Below, piece by piece: positions 1 to 4,950 of a stretch of 5,496 bases of DNA. This DNA is from an uncultured Ruminococcus sp. Its GTDB lineage: Bacteria > Bacillota > Clostridia > Oscillospirales > Acutalibacteraceae. Every line of letters starts with the position of its first letter. Positions within the stretch are counted from its first letter, which is position 1. The notes beneath the pieces are model-generated. The model had not been told where the DNA came from and ran no database searches. It saw nothing but the letters and a program-made list of their open reading frames with translations. Position numbers and translations under genes: made by a program. The stretch is from positions 1-5,496 of the forward strand of contig CACYDY010000342.1 of assembly GCA_902773245.1 (NCBI GenBank), in the 5' to 3' direction.

Positions 1-37
1 CATACACCTTTTGCTGACTTTTTGTTAATTTCTCCAC
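1..37 (-). CDS. lexA: LexA-like SOS repressor, N-terminal fragment (runs off left edge)
   Basis: Only the first 12 codons are inside the window. Read from a GTG start at 37 they give M-E-K-L-T-K-S-Q-Q-K-V-Y, and the next codon begins with G. This matches the opening of LexA repressors, whose first helix typically reads xxLTxRQxxVxxFI (family knowledge). LexA binds operators of DNA-damage genes through an N-terminal winged helix and self-cleaves when RecA is activated. An AAGGAG ribosome binding site at 46-51, 8 nt before the GTG, fixes the start. No canonical GAACNNNNGTTC operator is seen in the roughly 100 bp upstream. The family call rests on very few residues, so another winged-helix protein with a similar start is possible. 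The DNA-binding helix and the Ser/Lys cleavage dyad lie outside the window. Confidence 0.6.
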   Translation of the reverse strand, partial: MEKLTKSQQKVY

Positions 38-45
38 CTGTTTCA

Positions 46-51
46 CTCCTT
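46..51 (-). promoter_or_regulatory. Ribosome binding site of the lexA-like gene
   Basis: On the minus strand this reads AAGGAG and lies 8 nt before the GTG at 37. It supports GTG as the start codon, since no ATG lies in frame at a suitable distance. Confidence 0.75.
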
Positions 52-95
52 CAACAAATAAGCAATCAGATTTTTCAGCTTTTTAATACAAAAAT

Positions 96-124
96 ATTAT
101 AACACAATACTGCACAAAAAGCAA
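96..124 (-). promoter_or_regulatory. Sigma-A promoter (extended -10) for the lexA-like gene
   Basis: The minus strand shows a perfect TATAAT -10 box (96-101) preceded by TG one base upstream (TGTTATAAT, an extended -10). A weak -35 TTGCTT lies at 119-124 with a 17-bp spacer. Transcription would start near 89, giving a leader of about 50 nt. The intergenic repeat begins about 10 bp upstream of the -35. No palindrome resembling a LexA operator overlaps it. Confidence 0.6.
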
Positions 125-130
125 ACATAA

Positions 131-240
131 CTGAGCGGGCGTGTGTCCGCCCACAGGTAATGCCGCCTATCTTTTTTGTAACAATAAGTATGCTTCCGCT
201 CGGAAACTGCCTGCTAAAAATACACACTTAGCGCCGCATT
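131..240 (+). repeat. Intergenic repeat, copy 1
   Basis: This stretch shares ordered blocks with 5393-5496 in the same orientation. First comes a 6-bp hairpin with a 4-nt loop (135-150), then GGTAATGCCGCCT (156-168), a TTGTAAC-x-x-TAAGT block, GCTTCCGCTC (192-201), and a CACTTAGC-type end (225-232). Between blocks the copies differ by substitutions and small indels, so a conserved reading frame is not kept. It lies between the lexA-like promoter and the terminator of the MIF operon. It looks like a dispersed non-coding repeat. Its family is unknown to me. Confidence 0.6.
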
Positions 241-284
241 CAAAAATCCATACACTCTTAAGCTGCAGATAGTAATTACAAAGC

Positions 285-315
285 AAAAAACGGGACTTCA
301 AAATGAAAGCCCCGT
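285..315 (-). terminator. Intrinsic terminator of the LEA-like/MIF operon
   Basis: The minus-strand RNA forms ACGGGGCTTTC / GAAGTCCCGT with a 5-nt ATTTT loop, one bulged U and one G-U pair, followed directly by six U (285-290). It lies about 90 nt past the MIF stop codon. It ends the two-gene transcript and keeps it from running into the lexA-like gene. The 3' untranslated stretch 316-404 shows nothing else I can name. Confidence 0.85.
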
Positions 316-404
316 CATAAATGTTTGATTGGTTAACAGCCTGAAAGACATTACAAACCCGACTCTCAAAGCCATTACTGTGATAAGTATTTCACATCTG
401 ATCT

Positions 405-743
405 CTAAAAATTACTACCGTTATAACCGAAATTACCCGTTTCGCTGTAGCTGACATACATCTCTTCGATGTTGAGAACATTGCTCAAAATCGTATTAAA
501 ACGAGCCGTCAGCGCATCATAAGCATTGGGGTTTGCTTTACCGTATATCATAACCGATATCATGGCGGTTGGCTTTTCGTTCGTACCTCTGAAATAGAGT
601 GAACATTTTGGCTCTATATTTACCATAAGCCAATTCTCACTTTTTCCGGGAATCAAAGTGATAGCCTTGCCAAATTCGTCTTTAAGCTCTATTTCTTGTT
701 CCTTGGTGATGTCAATATTCACCTTGCAGTCGATAAAAGGCAT
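405..743 (-). CDS. MIF / phenylpyruvate tautomerase-related protein
   Basis: A 112-aa protein of the tautomerase superfamily, MIF branch; these form trimers with an N-terminal proline as catalytic base. The frame is open from 761, but GGAGG at 751-755 lies 7 nt before the ATG at 743. Starting there yields M-P-F-I-D, putting Pro2 (Pro1 after Met removal) where the family needs it. Alignment by eye to human MIF (114 aa mature) shows Lys34 in a G-K context (MIF Lys32), an S-x-x-x-x-G-K segment at 63-69, Tyr96 (MIF Tyr95) and a C-terminal N-F-G-Y-N-G-S-N-F like the N-V-G-W-N-N-S-T-F of MIF. The usually invariant Ile64 is Tyr67, Asn97 is Ser98, and the CxxC redox pair of animal MIF is absent. It is the second gene of an operon, 14 nt after the upstream stop. 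Substrate and cellular role are unknown. Confidence 0.85.
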   Translation of the reverse strand: MPFIDCKVNIDITKEQEIELKDEFGKAITLIPGKSENWLMVNIEPKCSLYFRGTNEKPTAMISVMIYGKANPNAYDALTARFNTILSNVLNIEEMYVSYSETGNFGYNGSNF

Positions 744-750
744 ACCAAAA

Positions 751-755
751 CCTCC
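751..755 (-). promoter_or_regulatory. Ribosome binding site that decides the MIF-like start
   Basis: GGAGG on the minus strand, 7 nt before the ATG at 743, and inside the longer open frame that begins at 761. It overlaps nothing essential of the upstream gene, whose stop codon is at 758-760. It shows that translation begins at 743, exposing the catalytic proline. Confidence 0.85.
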
Positions 756-757
756 AA

Positions 758-1726
758 TCAATCCTCTTCGCTGTTTTTCTTTGTTATAATATTTTTTAAC
801 TTCATTGCTTTCGTGAACGGTGTATTTTTCTCCACCGGCTTTACTTCGGGTTCGTCCTCTTCAAAATCCTTTTCCGAAATAATATCTACGGGAACATTTC
901 TCTGAAATTCTTGGTCAACTGCCTTTTTTTCGGGAACAAAGCTTTCGTCCATATCCTCGGCTTCGGAAGATACCTCCTCTTCATTTGGCTTTGTGAAGCT
1001 GAAAATCTCTCTTTCTTCCTCAACAACAGAAGTCACACTGTCCTCTCCGAGAGATGAATCCGAGAAAATTGCATTCTCAATAACCTCGACGTTTTCGCTA
1101 AGTCCTTCTCCGACAGTAAGAACCTGTGACACGGCTTCGCTTTCTTCGACCGGCATGCCGTGTTCAACAATTTCTTCTTCGGCTTCAAAGGCTTCCTCCT
1201 CAGTCACAATCGGCTGCTCTTTGTTTTGATGTTTTTTCTTAATATCCTCTGCCTTTTCAACGGCAGCCTCTTTAAGGTCGTTCATTTTCACAGCGGTATC
1301 CTTTGCCCCTGTTTTCATCTTCTCGGCAGTGTCAATAGCCGTATCCTTGACCTTAACGGCAGTATCCTTAGCCTTGCTCACAAGCGGATCCTTGATATTG
1401 CGGAAATTTTCCTTGACTTCGGTTTTGTTGATCTCACGGTTAACCATTTCCTGCTGAATAACTTCACGATAGATCTGCTGCGCTCTGCTCATACGTTCTT
1501 TTGATTCGTCAAGCTTTGCGCAAAGCTCCTCCACCTCAGCCGGCGCATTTTCTCTGAGATTGCGGTAAAGATACTTTCCAAGTTCAATATACGCCTGATT
1601 GGCAATCTTTTCCTCATTCTTCATAACCGTAACCAAACGGCTTTTCTGCGCCTGAGTGGTTGTTTTGTCCACAACAACGTCAATAGTTGTTGAAAGTGCT
1701 TTCTTAATTTCATTGTAAACGCTCAT
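758..1726 (-). CDS. Helical/LEA-like repeat protein with acidic tail, function unknown
   Basis: A 322-aa protein with no signal peptide or membrane segment, so probably cytoplasmic. Residues 1-110 are strongly helical. The pattern N-E-E-K-I-x-x-x-Y-I-E-L-G-K-Y at 37-52 resembles a helical domain that in many Firmicutes precedes a C-terminal zinc ribbon (my recollection, inference). Here no cysteine pair follows. Residues 117-165 instead carry LEA-like 11-residue repeats rich in Lys, Ala, Asp and Thr: AKDTAVK recurs at 119 and 141, exactly two repeat units apart. Residues 171-300 are very acidic and probably disordered, and the end is basic (K-x-M-K-L-K). The start is firm: AAGGAG at 1735-1740, 8 nt before the ATG. 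It is the first gene of an operon with the MIF-like gene. Possible roles include a stress-protective or scaffold protein, but none is shown by the sequence. Confidence 0.8.
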   Translation of the reverse strand: MSVYNEIKKALSTTIDVVVDKTTTQAQKSRLVTVMKNEEKIANQAYIELGKYLYRNLRENAPAEVEELCAKLDESKERMSRAQQIYREVIQQEMVNREINKTEVKENFRNIKDPLVSKAKDTAVKVKDTAIDTAEKMKTGAKDTAVKMNDLKEAAVEKAEDIKKKHQNKEQPIVTEEEAFEAEEEIVEHGMPVEESEAVSQVLTVGEGLSENVEVIENAIFSDSSLGEDSVTSVVEEEREIFSFTKPNEEEVSSEAEDMDESFVPEKKAVDQEFQRNVPVDIISEKDFEEDEPEVKPVEKNTPFTKAMKLKNIITKKNSEED

Positions 1727-1734
1727 GTAATTTG

Positions 1735-1740
1735 CTCCTT
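1735..1740 (-). promoter_or_regulatory. Ribosome binding site of the LEA-like gene
   Basis: AAGGAG on the minus strand with an 8-nt spacer to the ATG at 1724-1726. A strong match to the anti-Shine-Dalgarno sequence, confirming the start. Confidence 0.8.
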
Positions 1741-1760
1741 ATTAATAAATTTGCCAAATC

Positions 1761-1791
1761 GTGTTAACAATACCTCCAATGTTTAAGTCAA
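1761..1791 (-). promoter_or_regulatory. Possible long-spacer promoter in the operon leader
   Basis: TTGACT (1786-1791) and TAACAC (1761-1766) are separated by 19 bp. A spacer that long is the signature of promoters activated by MerR-family regulators (family knowledge). The spacer holds a small inverted pair, AACATT / ATTGTT, around GGAGGT. The -10 is poor, so this could be chance. It would lie inside the leader of the promoter at 1833-1861. Confidence 0.25.
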
Positions 1792-1832
1792 GGTGAATGA
1801 CTCCTTTGGCATGATATAAAAACCCTATTAAT

Positions 1833-1861
1833 ATATTAACCAAAAAATCGCCTAAGGTCAA
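1833..1861 (-). promoter_or_regulatory. Sigma-A promoter for the LEA-like/MIF operon
   Basis: On the minus strand TTGACC (1856-1861, 5 of 6 consensus) and TAATAT (1833-1838, 4 of 6) are 17 bp apart. Transcription would begin near 1826, leaving a leader of about 100 nt before the ATG at 1726. The -10 lies in a 12-bp palindrome, TTAATATATTAA. The remaining AT-rich sequence from 1862 to 2022 shows no gene or clear signal. Confidence 0.5.
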
Positions 1862-2022
1862 TATCTAAAAGATTAATTTTTTATAACTATTTTTAAATTT
1901 TCACGAATTTTTATAAAAATGTAATATATTTTTACAAAACCGCCCCCTCATGCCCTGAAACAATTCAGCCAATTCAAATAAATTTTCACATTTCTGCTCA
2001 AAACAATAAAATACAAACACCA

Positions 2023-2188
2023 TAGGGCACCTCTAAAAACCTCCTGCCGCTCATCTGCACCACATCTTTATCCGTCATATCGCCCAAAATTTCTTTACAT
2101 ACGTCAGTATGCCTGCGAAATTTATGTGCAATCTGCTGAATAAATCTGCGGCACATCTGAACGACATTAGGTTTTTAGAACTGCCCTA
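2023..2188. mobile_element. MITE-like palindromic element with TA flanks
   Basis: Terminal inverted repeats of 18 bp (2025-2042 and 2169-2186) match at 16 positions. They start GGGC and contain TCTAAAAACCT, and each outer end is bordered by TA, as expected for a transposon that duplicates a TA target (IS630/mariner-type or some IS5-type elements). The inverted symmetry continues inward at about 18 of 29 positions (2043-2071 against 2140-2168), then AAATTTC 2087-2093 / GAAATTT 2117-2123, and closes on CATAC-GTCA-GTATG at 2098-2111. The 162-bp unit could therefore fold into one long imperfect hairpin. No transposase is encoded, so it would be non-autonomous. It sits in the divergent intergenic region between the LEA-like and CpXC genes. 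Confidence 0.7.
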
Positions 2189-2218
2189 TAGACAAAACCA
2201 ACCTTTTTATGTTATAAT
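2189..2218 (+). promoter_or_regulatory. Candidate distal promoter at the element edge
   Basis: TAGACA (2189-2194, 5 of 6) and TATAAT (2213-2218), preceded by TG one base upstream, are 18 bp apart. The -35 begins at the base next to the TA flank of the palindromic element. It would give a leader of about 185 nt for the CpXC gene. Whether it is used is inference. Confidence 0.4.
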
Positions 2219-2344
2219 AAACTATATTGGCATGGTTTTTCGGAATATCCGAGTGAATCCGAATAATATGACTAAAATTATAATAAACCTCTTCAAGTTC
2301 GACCAGATCTTACTTAATATGTCTGACTGAATTTATTGAAAGTT

Positions 2345-2353
2345 TGTTATAAT
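2345..2353 (+). promoter_or_regulatory. Extended -10 promoter of the CpXC gene
   Basis: TGTTATAAT is a perfect extended -10 (TATAAT at 2348-2353). Only a weak -35-like match (CTGACT, 2323-2328, 19 bp away) is present, as is common for extended -10 promoters. Transcription would start near 2360, about 48 nt before the ATG at 2408. Confidence 0.55.
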
Positions 2354-2392
2354 AATAGTTTTGTTTTGAGTTTATAAATCCAAGATATTTGT

Positions 2393-2398
2393 AGGGAG
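2393..2398 (+). promoter_or_regulatory. Ribosome binding site of the CpXC gene
   Basis: AGGGAG, 9 nt before the ATG at 2408. It supports that ATG over the internal ATG five codons later. Confidence 0.7.
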
Positions 2399-2407
2399 TG
2401 ACTGGTA

Positions 2408-3067
2408 ATGTCTAATACTGAAATGAAAAAGGTTTCATGTCCTAAATGTAATCATGACAACGATGTAAAAATATTTAAAACCGTTAACGCAACAACCGAC
2501 CCGCAGTTTCGCGAAACACTTCTTGCGGGCAGCCTTTTCGGTTTTCGCTGCGAAAACTGCGGATATGAAGCCACTTTAAGATATGCTTCGCTTTATAACG
2601 ATATGAAAAACCGTTTTATGGTTTATTATATTCCCGAAATCGACGTTGAAAAAGTTTCCGACGACGCTCTCGAATCAGAGTACAGCGAGCTTGGTGATGT
2701 TACAAGACGTATTGTGGGAAGCTTTAACGATCTCAAAGAAAAAATCCATATTTTCGAGTCGGGACTTGACGATCGTGCAATCGAAATCGCTAAAATAGCC
2801 CTTAAAGACGTTGTTGCAAAACGTACCGGTCAGGAAGTCACCGGCGGTTATTTCTCAAAGTACAGCGCAGAAGAGGGAAGTATCGGATTCACATTCTTTG
2901 TGGGCGACGACAGCGAACACTTAGTCCAGACCACAAGAATTGAAATCTACAACAAAAGCGTTGAGATCGCCAATGTTTATGACAGCAGCAAATCAAGCAG
3001 AAGCTTTCTTTTAATTAACGAAAACTGGGCGAGAAACGCTCTTTACAAATACAAAAAGAGCAAGTAA
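2408..3067 (+). CDS. CpXC-domain zinc-ribbon protein
   Basis: A 219-aa soluble protein. The N-terminal half carries two CxxC pairs, Cys11-P-K-Cys14 and Cys48-E-N-Cys51-G-Y, spaced as in a zinc ribbon. They are followed by a hydrophobic/aromatic stretch ending L-Y-N-D-M-K at 62-67 and a beta-type M-V-Y-Y-I-P (72-77). This order matches the CpXC domain, a family known mainly from Firmicutes and without a settled function. Residues 78-219 form a mixed alpha/beta region I do not recognise, rich in charged residues; there are no membrane segments. It is transcribed alone, divergent from the LEA-like operon and convergent with ypeB, and ends at a strong terminator 20 nt after its stop codon. Zinc binding is inferred from the cysteines; no enzymatic motif is seen. 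Confidence 0.8.
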   Translation: MSNTEMKKVSCPKCNHDNDVKIFKTVNATTDPQFRETLLAGSLFGFRCENCGYEATLRYASLYNDMKNRFMVYYIPEIDVEKVSDDALESEYSELGDVTRRIVGSFNDLKEKIHIFESGLDDRAIEIAKIALKDVVAKRTGQEVTGGYFSKYSAEEGSIGFTFFVGDDSEHLVQTTRIEIYNKSVEIANVYDSSKSSRSFLLINENWARNALYKYKKSK

Positions 3068-3087
3068 ACCCGAAAATCGGAACATAC

Positions 3088-3129
3088 CCCTTAAAGCAGA
3101 GTTTTTTAAACCGCTTTAAGGGTTTTTTT
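3088..3129 (+). terminator. Intrinsic terminator of the CpXC gene
   Basis: A perfect 10-bp stem, CCCTTAAAGC (3088-3097) with GCTTTAAGGG (3113-3122), closes a 15-nt loop and is followed by seven T. On the opposite strand there is no U-tract, so it should not stop transcripts coming from ypeB. Confidence 0.9.
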
Positions 3130-3192
3130 ATTACAATAATCCGCCGATCAAGGCAAAAGCTGTTACAAAGCTTTCAATTTATTCTTTCTTTA

Positions 3193-3480
3193 AGCGTTAA
3201 AAATTTATGACTTTTCTTTCTCAGATCGGCAATTCGCTTCGCTGTTGCCTGTTTTAATTTTTACCGAAAGTCATCATTTTAAGCGCTGCTTTAATTTATA
3301 GTTTTTTGATTTCGCTGAGGGAAATTTTTCGATCTTTTCTGCTTAGTTCCGTCAGCGACCAAAGGCTCTGCCTTTGGAAACCGCCCACTTTTTGAAAAAA
3401 GCGGGGCAAAAACTTTAATTGTCCTTTTTCAAGCTTTTTTGTGCAATTTTCGAAATTGCTCTTTTATAGAATTATAATTC
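3193..3480. repeat. Cluster of consecutive inverted repeats in non-coding DNA
   Basis: The gap between the CpXC terminator and ypeB (3130-3497) holds no gene but a run of hairpins. H1 is 3193-3287, with 18 bp paired in three blocks including ATGACTTT / AAAGTCAT and an inner GGCAA / TTGCC. H2 is 3312-3358 (11 of 12 bp). H3 is 3359-3377, CCAAAGGC-TCT-GCCTTTGG, perfect. H4 is 3384-3405 (CCCaCTTTTT pairs with AAAAAGcGGG). H5 is 3443-3459, GCAATTT-TCG-AAATTGC. H6 is the palindrome GAATTATAATTC at 3469-3480. H2 and H3 abut with no base between them. None is followed by a proper U-tract on the minus strand, so a terminator for ypeB is not obvious. I recall H3/H4-like sequences as frequent intergenic elements in Ruminococcus-type genomes, but cannot verify it here. 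Confidence 0.5.
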
Positions 3481-3497
3481 ATTCAATATAACTATCA

Positions 3498-4853
3498 TCA
3501 CATAACCAAAACGCCGTCGTCGCTTTCCAAAACAATATAAATTTGTTCCTCAAGACCCGTTTCACAGTTGATATACACCAAAACCTTCTCGTTTGACGCA
3601 GTACAGTCGAACTCATATGCCAAAACCTCGTTTTTGCCGGCTGTCGGTATCAATGCGGTTTTGCACGATTTCACAGTGAGATTTTTACTTAGCGTCTGCT
3701 GCGCAAGCTGTTTCGATATTTTGGGATTTTTCAAATCTCTTTCGGTATGATTCATAATATATCCTGTTGCGCAGAAGCTCATAATTTCACCTGTCTGCAT
3801 ATTTACACCGACTTTTACAAGGTCGCTGTAATGGATCACATCATCGCTGACATATGCCAGATTCACGGTGCAGATGTTGCCGTCAACAGAATAATAGCTT
3901 TCTTCAAACTCTTCTTTAAACATATCATTCAAAAACTTTTTTGATTCGTCTATAGCGTCATTGTACGACAGCGTTTTTTTCGCCACCTCAGAATAATTGC
4001 GATACAAATTAACAAAACCTCCGACCTTCGTAACCGTTATATACAAATTATCGCCCGAAAAATTATAAGTCGGAAGATTGCCGCCCGTTTGTCCCTCATA
4101 ATTCAGCTGGGATTTGCTGCATTTTGCAAACTCTGCGGCGGTCGTCAGCGCCTGATCTTCGGTCACCTCGGACTTTCCCTCAAGAAATTTCGGCTTCTGC
4201 TGTAATATATGATCGGAAAACGGCCCGTCATAAATCATAGTCGGATAATCTGTAAACCCTTCGTTCATTTCACGAAAACCGCCGTCAAGCGTCAGCTGAT
4301 CGACCGAGTCACCCATCTTTTCAATGTTGCCTTTGAGCGTCAAAGCTTTACCGAGGTTGACCGAACCGTCAGCGTAAGCGGCTGCCATATCCCCAACCGA
4401 CATATCAAGCTCACACGCATAGTCATAAAACGTTTTAAGTTTATCCTTCTCGCTTTGTGAAAGCTCTTTATTTTTGGCAATTTTACTCAAAGCAAAAAAG
4501 GAGTAATCACCGACCTGACCCAAATATTTCTGTATGGACACTGCTTGGTCGCTGCTTATGGGAAGCTGGCTGAGCGAACTTTTTGCGCCCTCGCTCATAG
4601 TCATCAGCTTAGCAAAAATAGGCTGCTGCTGCGCTGCGGTGTTCGAATACAAGCCCTTTTCAAGAGTAGTTTTCATATTTGAAACGTAATCCGCAAAATT
4701 GTTCAAAGCAAGCTGATACTTACTTTCGGCGGTATTTCTGTAACGTGACATAAGCTTGTACCCGCTGATACCCGCTCCCAAAATCAGAAGCCCCACTGCT
4801 GCGCAAAAAGATACGATCCTTATTAAAGCTCTTTTTGAAAATGTTTCGTTCAT
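3498..4853 (-). CDS. ypeB: Germination protein YpeB
   Basis: A 451-aa protein, almost the same length as Bacillus subtilis YpeB (about 450 aa). It has an N-terminal membrane anchor (residues 10-32, after a Lys/Arg-flanked start), a helical domain (38-205) with the R-N-T-A-E-S-K-Y-Q-L-A and S-Q-L-P motifs, then a Y-D-G-P-F-S-D-H linker (208-215) and PepSY-type repeats (roughly 226-290, 295-365, 377-440). In spore formers YpeB sits at the inner spore membrane/cortex; it and the cortex-lytic enzyme SleB need each other, and YpeB is degraded at germination (family knowledge). ATG at 4853 has AAGGGG at 4865-4870 (11 nt) and AAGGA nearer (4 nt). sleB, usually next to ypeB in an operon, is absent on both sides. 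A terminator upstream (4915-4940) implies it is transcribed on its own. The protein marks the host as an endospore former. Confidence 0.92.
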   Translation of the reverse strand: MNETFSKRALIRIVSFCAAVGLLILGAGISGYKLMSRYRNTAESKYQLALNNFADYVSNMKTTLEKGLYSNTAAQQQPIFAKLMTMSEGAKSSLSQLPISSDQAVSIQKYLGQVGDYSFFALSKIAKNKELSQSEKDKLKTFYDYACELDMSVGDMAAAYADGSVNLGKALTLKGNIEKMGDSVDQLTLDGGFREMNEGFTDYPTMIYDGPFSDHILQQKPKFLEGKSEVTEDQALTTAAEFAKCSKSQLNYEGQTGGNLPTYNFSGDNLYITVTKVGGFVNLYRNYSEVAKKTLSYNDAIDESKKFLNDMFKEEFEESYYSVDGNICTVNLAYVSDDVIHYSDLVKVGVNMQTGEIMSFCATGYIMNHTERDLKNPKISKQLAQQTLSKNLTVKSCKTALIPTAGKNEVLAYEFDCTASNEKVLVYINCETGLEEQIYIVLESDDGVLVM

Positions 4854-4876
4854 AAAATCCTTGTCCCCTTTTATTT

Positions 4877-4905
4877 ATTTAAGTTTATTATTGGAAACAA
4901 TTCAA
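4877..4905 (-). promoter_or_regulatory. Candidate ypeB promoter
   Basis: TTGAAT (4900-4905) and TTAAAT (4877-4882) are 17 bp apart on the minus strand, just downstream of the preceding terminator. In Bacillus the sleB-ypeB operon is read by the forespore factor sigma-G. The overlapping TGAAT at the -35 loosely fits such a promoter, but the CATnnTA -10 is not clear. Which sigma factor reads it cannot be decided here. Confidence 0.35.
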
Positions 4906-4914
4906 AAAATATAC

Positions 4915-4940
4915 AAAAAAGAGCAGGCTCTCACCTGCTC
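4915..4940 (-). terminator. Intrinsic terminator between the membrane-protein gene and ypeB
   Basis: The minus strand forms a perfect 7-bp stem GAGCAGG / CCTGCTC with loop TGAGAG, followed by six T. It begins 10 nt after the stop codon of the upstream gene and about 60 bp before the ypeB start, separating the two genes transcriptionally. Confidence 0.85.
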
Positions 4941-4950
4941 AAAATTTCGA

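Noticed and set aside
131..240. Repeat copy 1 as a CRISPR unit or riboswitch
   Set aside because: There are no regularly spaced short repeats, and it lies upstream of the promoter rather than in a leader, so a riboswitch role does not fit.
696..905. 69-codon plus-strand frame across the LEA-like/MIF junction
   Set aside because: It covers the operon junction on the opposite strand, is rich in Phe and Ser from reading acidic codons backwards, and has no start signals.
993..1504. Two overlapping plus-strand frames opposite the LEA-like gene
   Set aside because: They are antisense shadows of a repetitive, low-complexity coding sequence and have no ribosome binding site or recognisable product.
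2109..2330. 73-codon open frame on the plus strand starting inside the palindromic element
   Set aside because: It has no ribosome binding site, starts at the element's central hairpin, translates the terminal repeat, and runs through the promoter region of the CpXC gene.
3443..3459. GCAATTT-TCG-AAATTGC as a bidirectional terminator
   Set aside because: The plus side has only TCTTTT and the minus side has ACAAAAAA, so there is no good U-tract for ypeB; kept only as a hairpin.
3568..4460. Several 60-83 codon plus-strand frames opposite ypeB
   Set aside because: ypeB is a confident full-length gene; these are antisense shadows without family resemblance.
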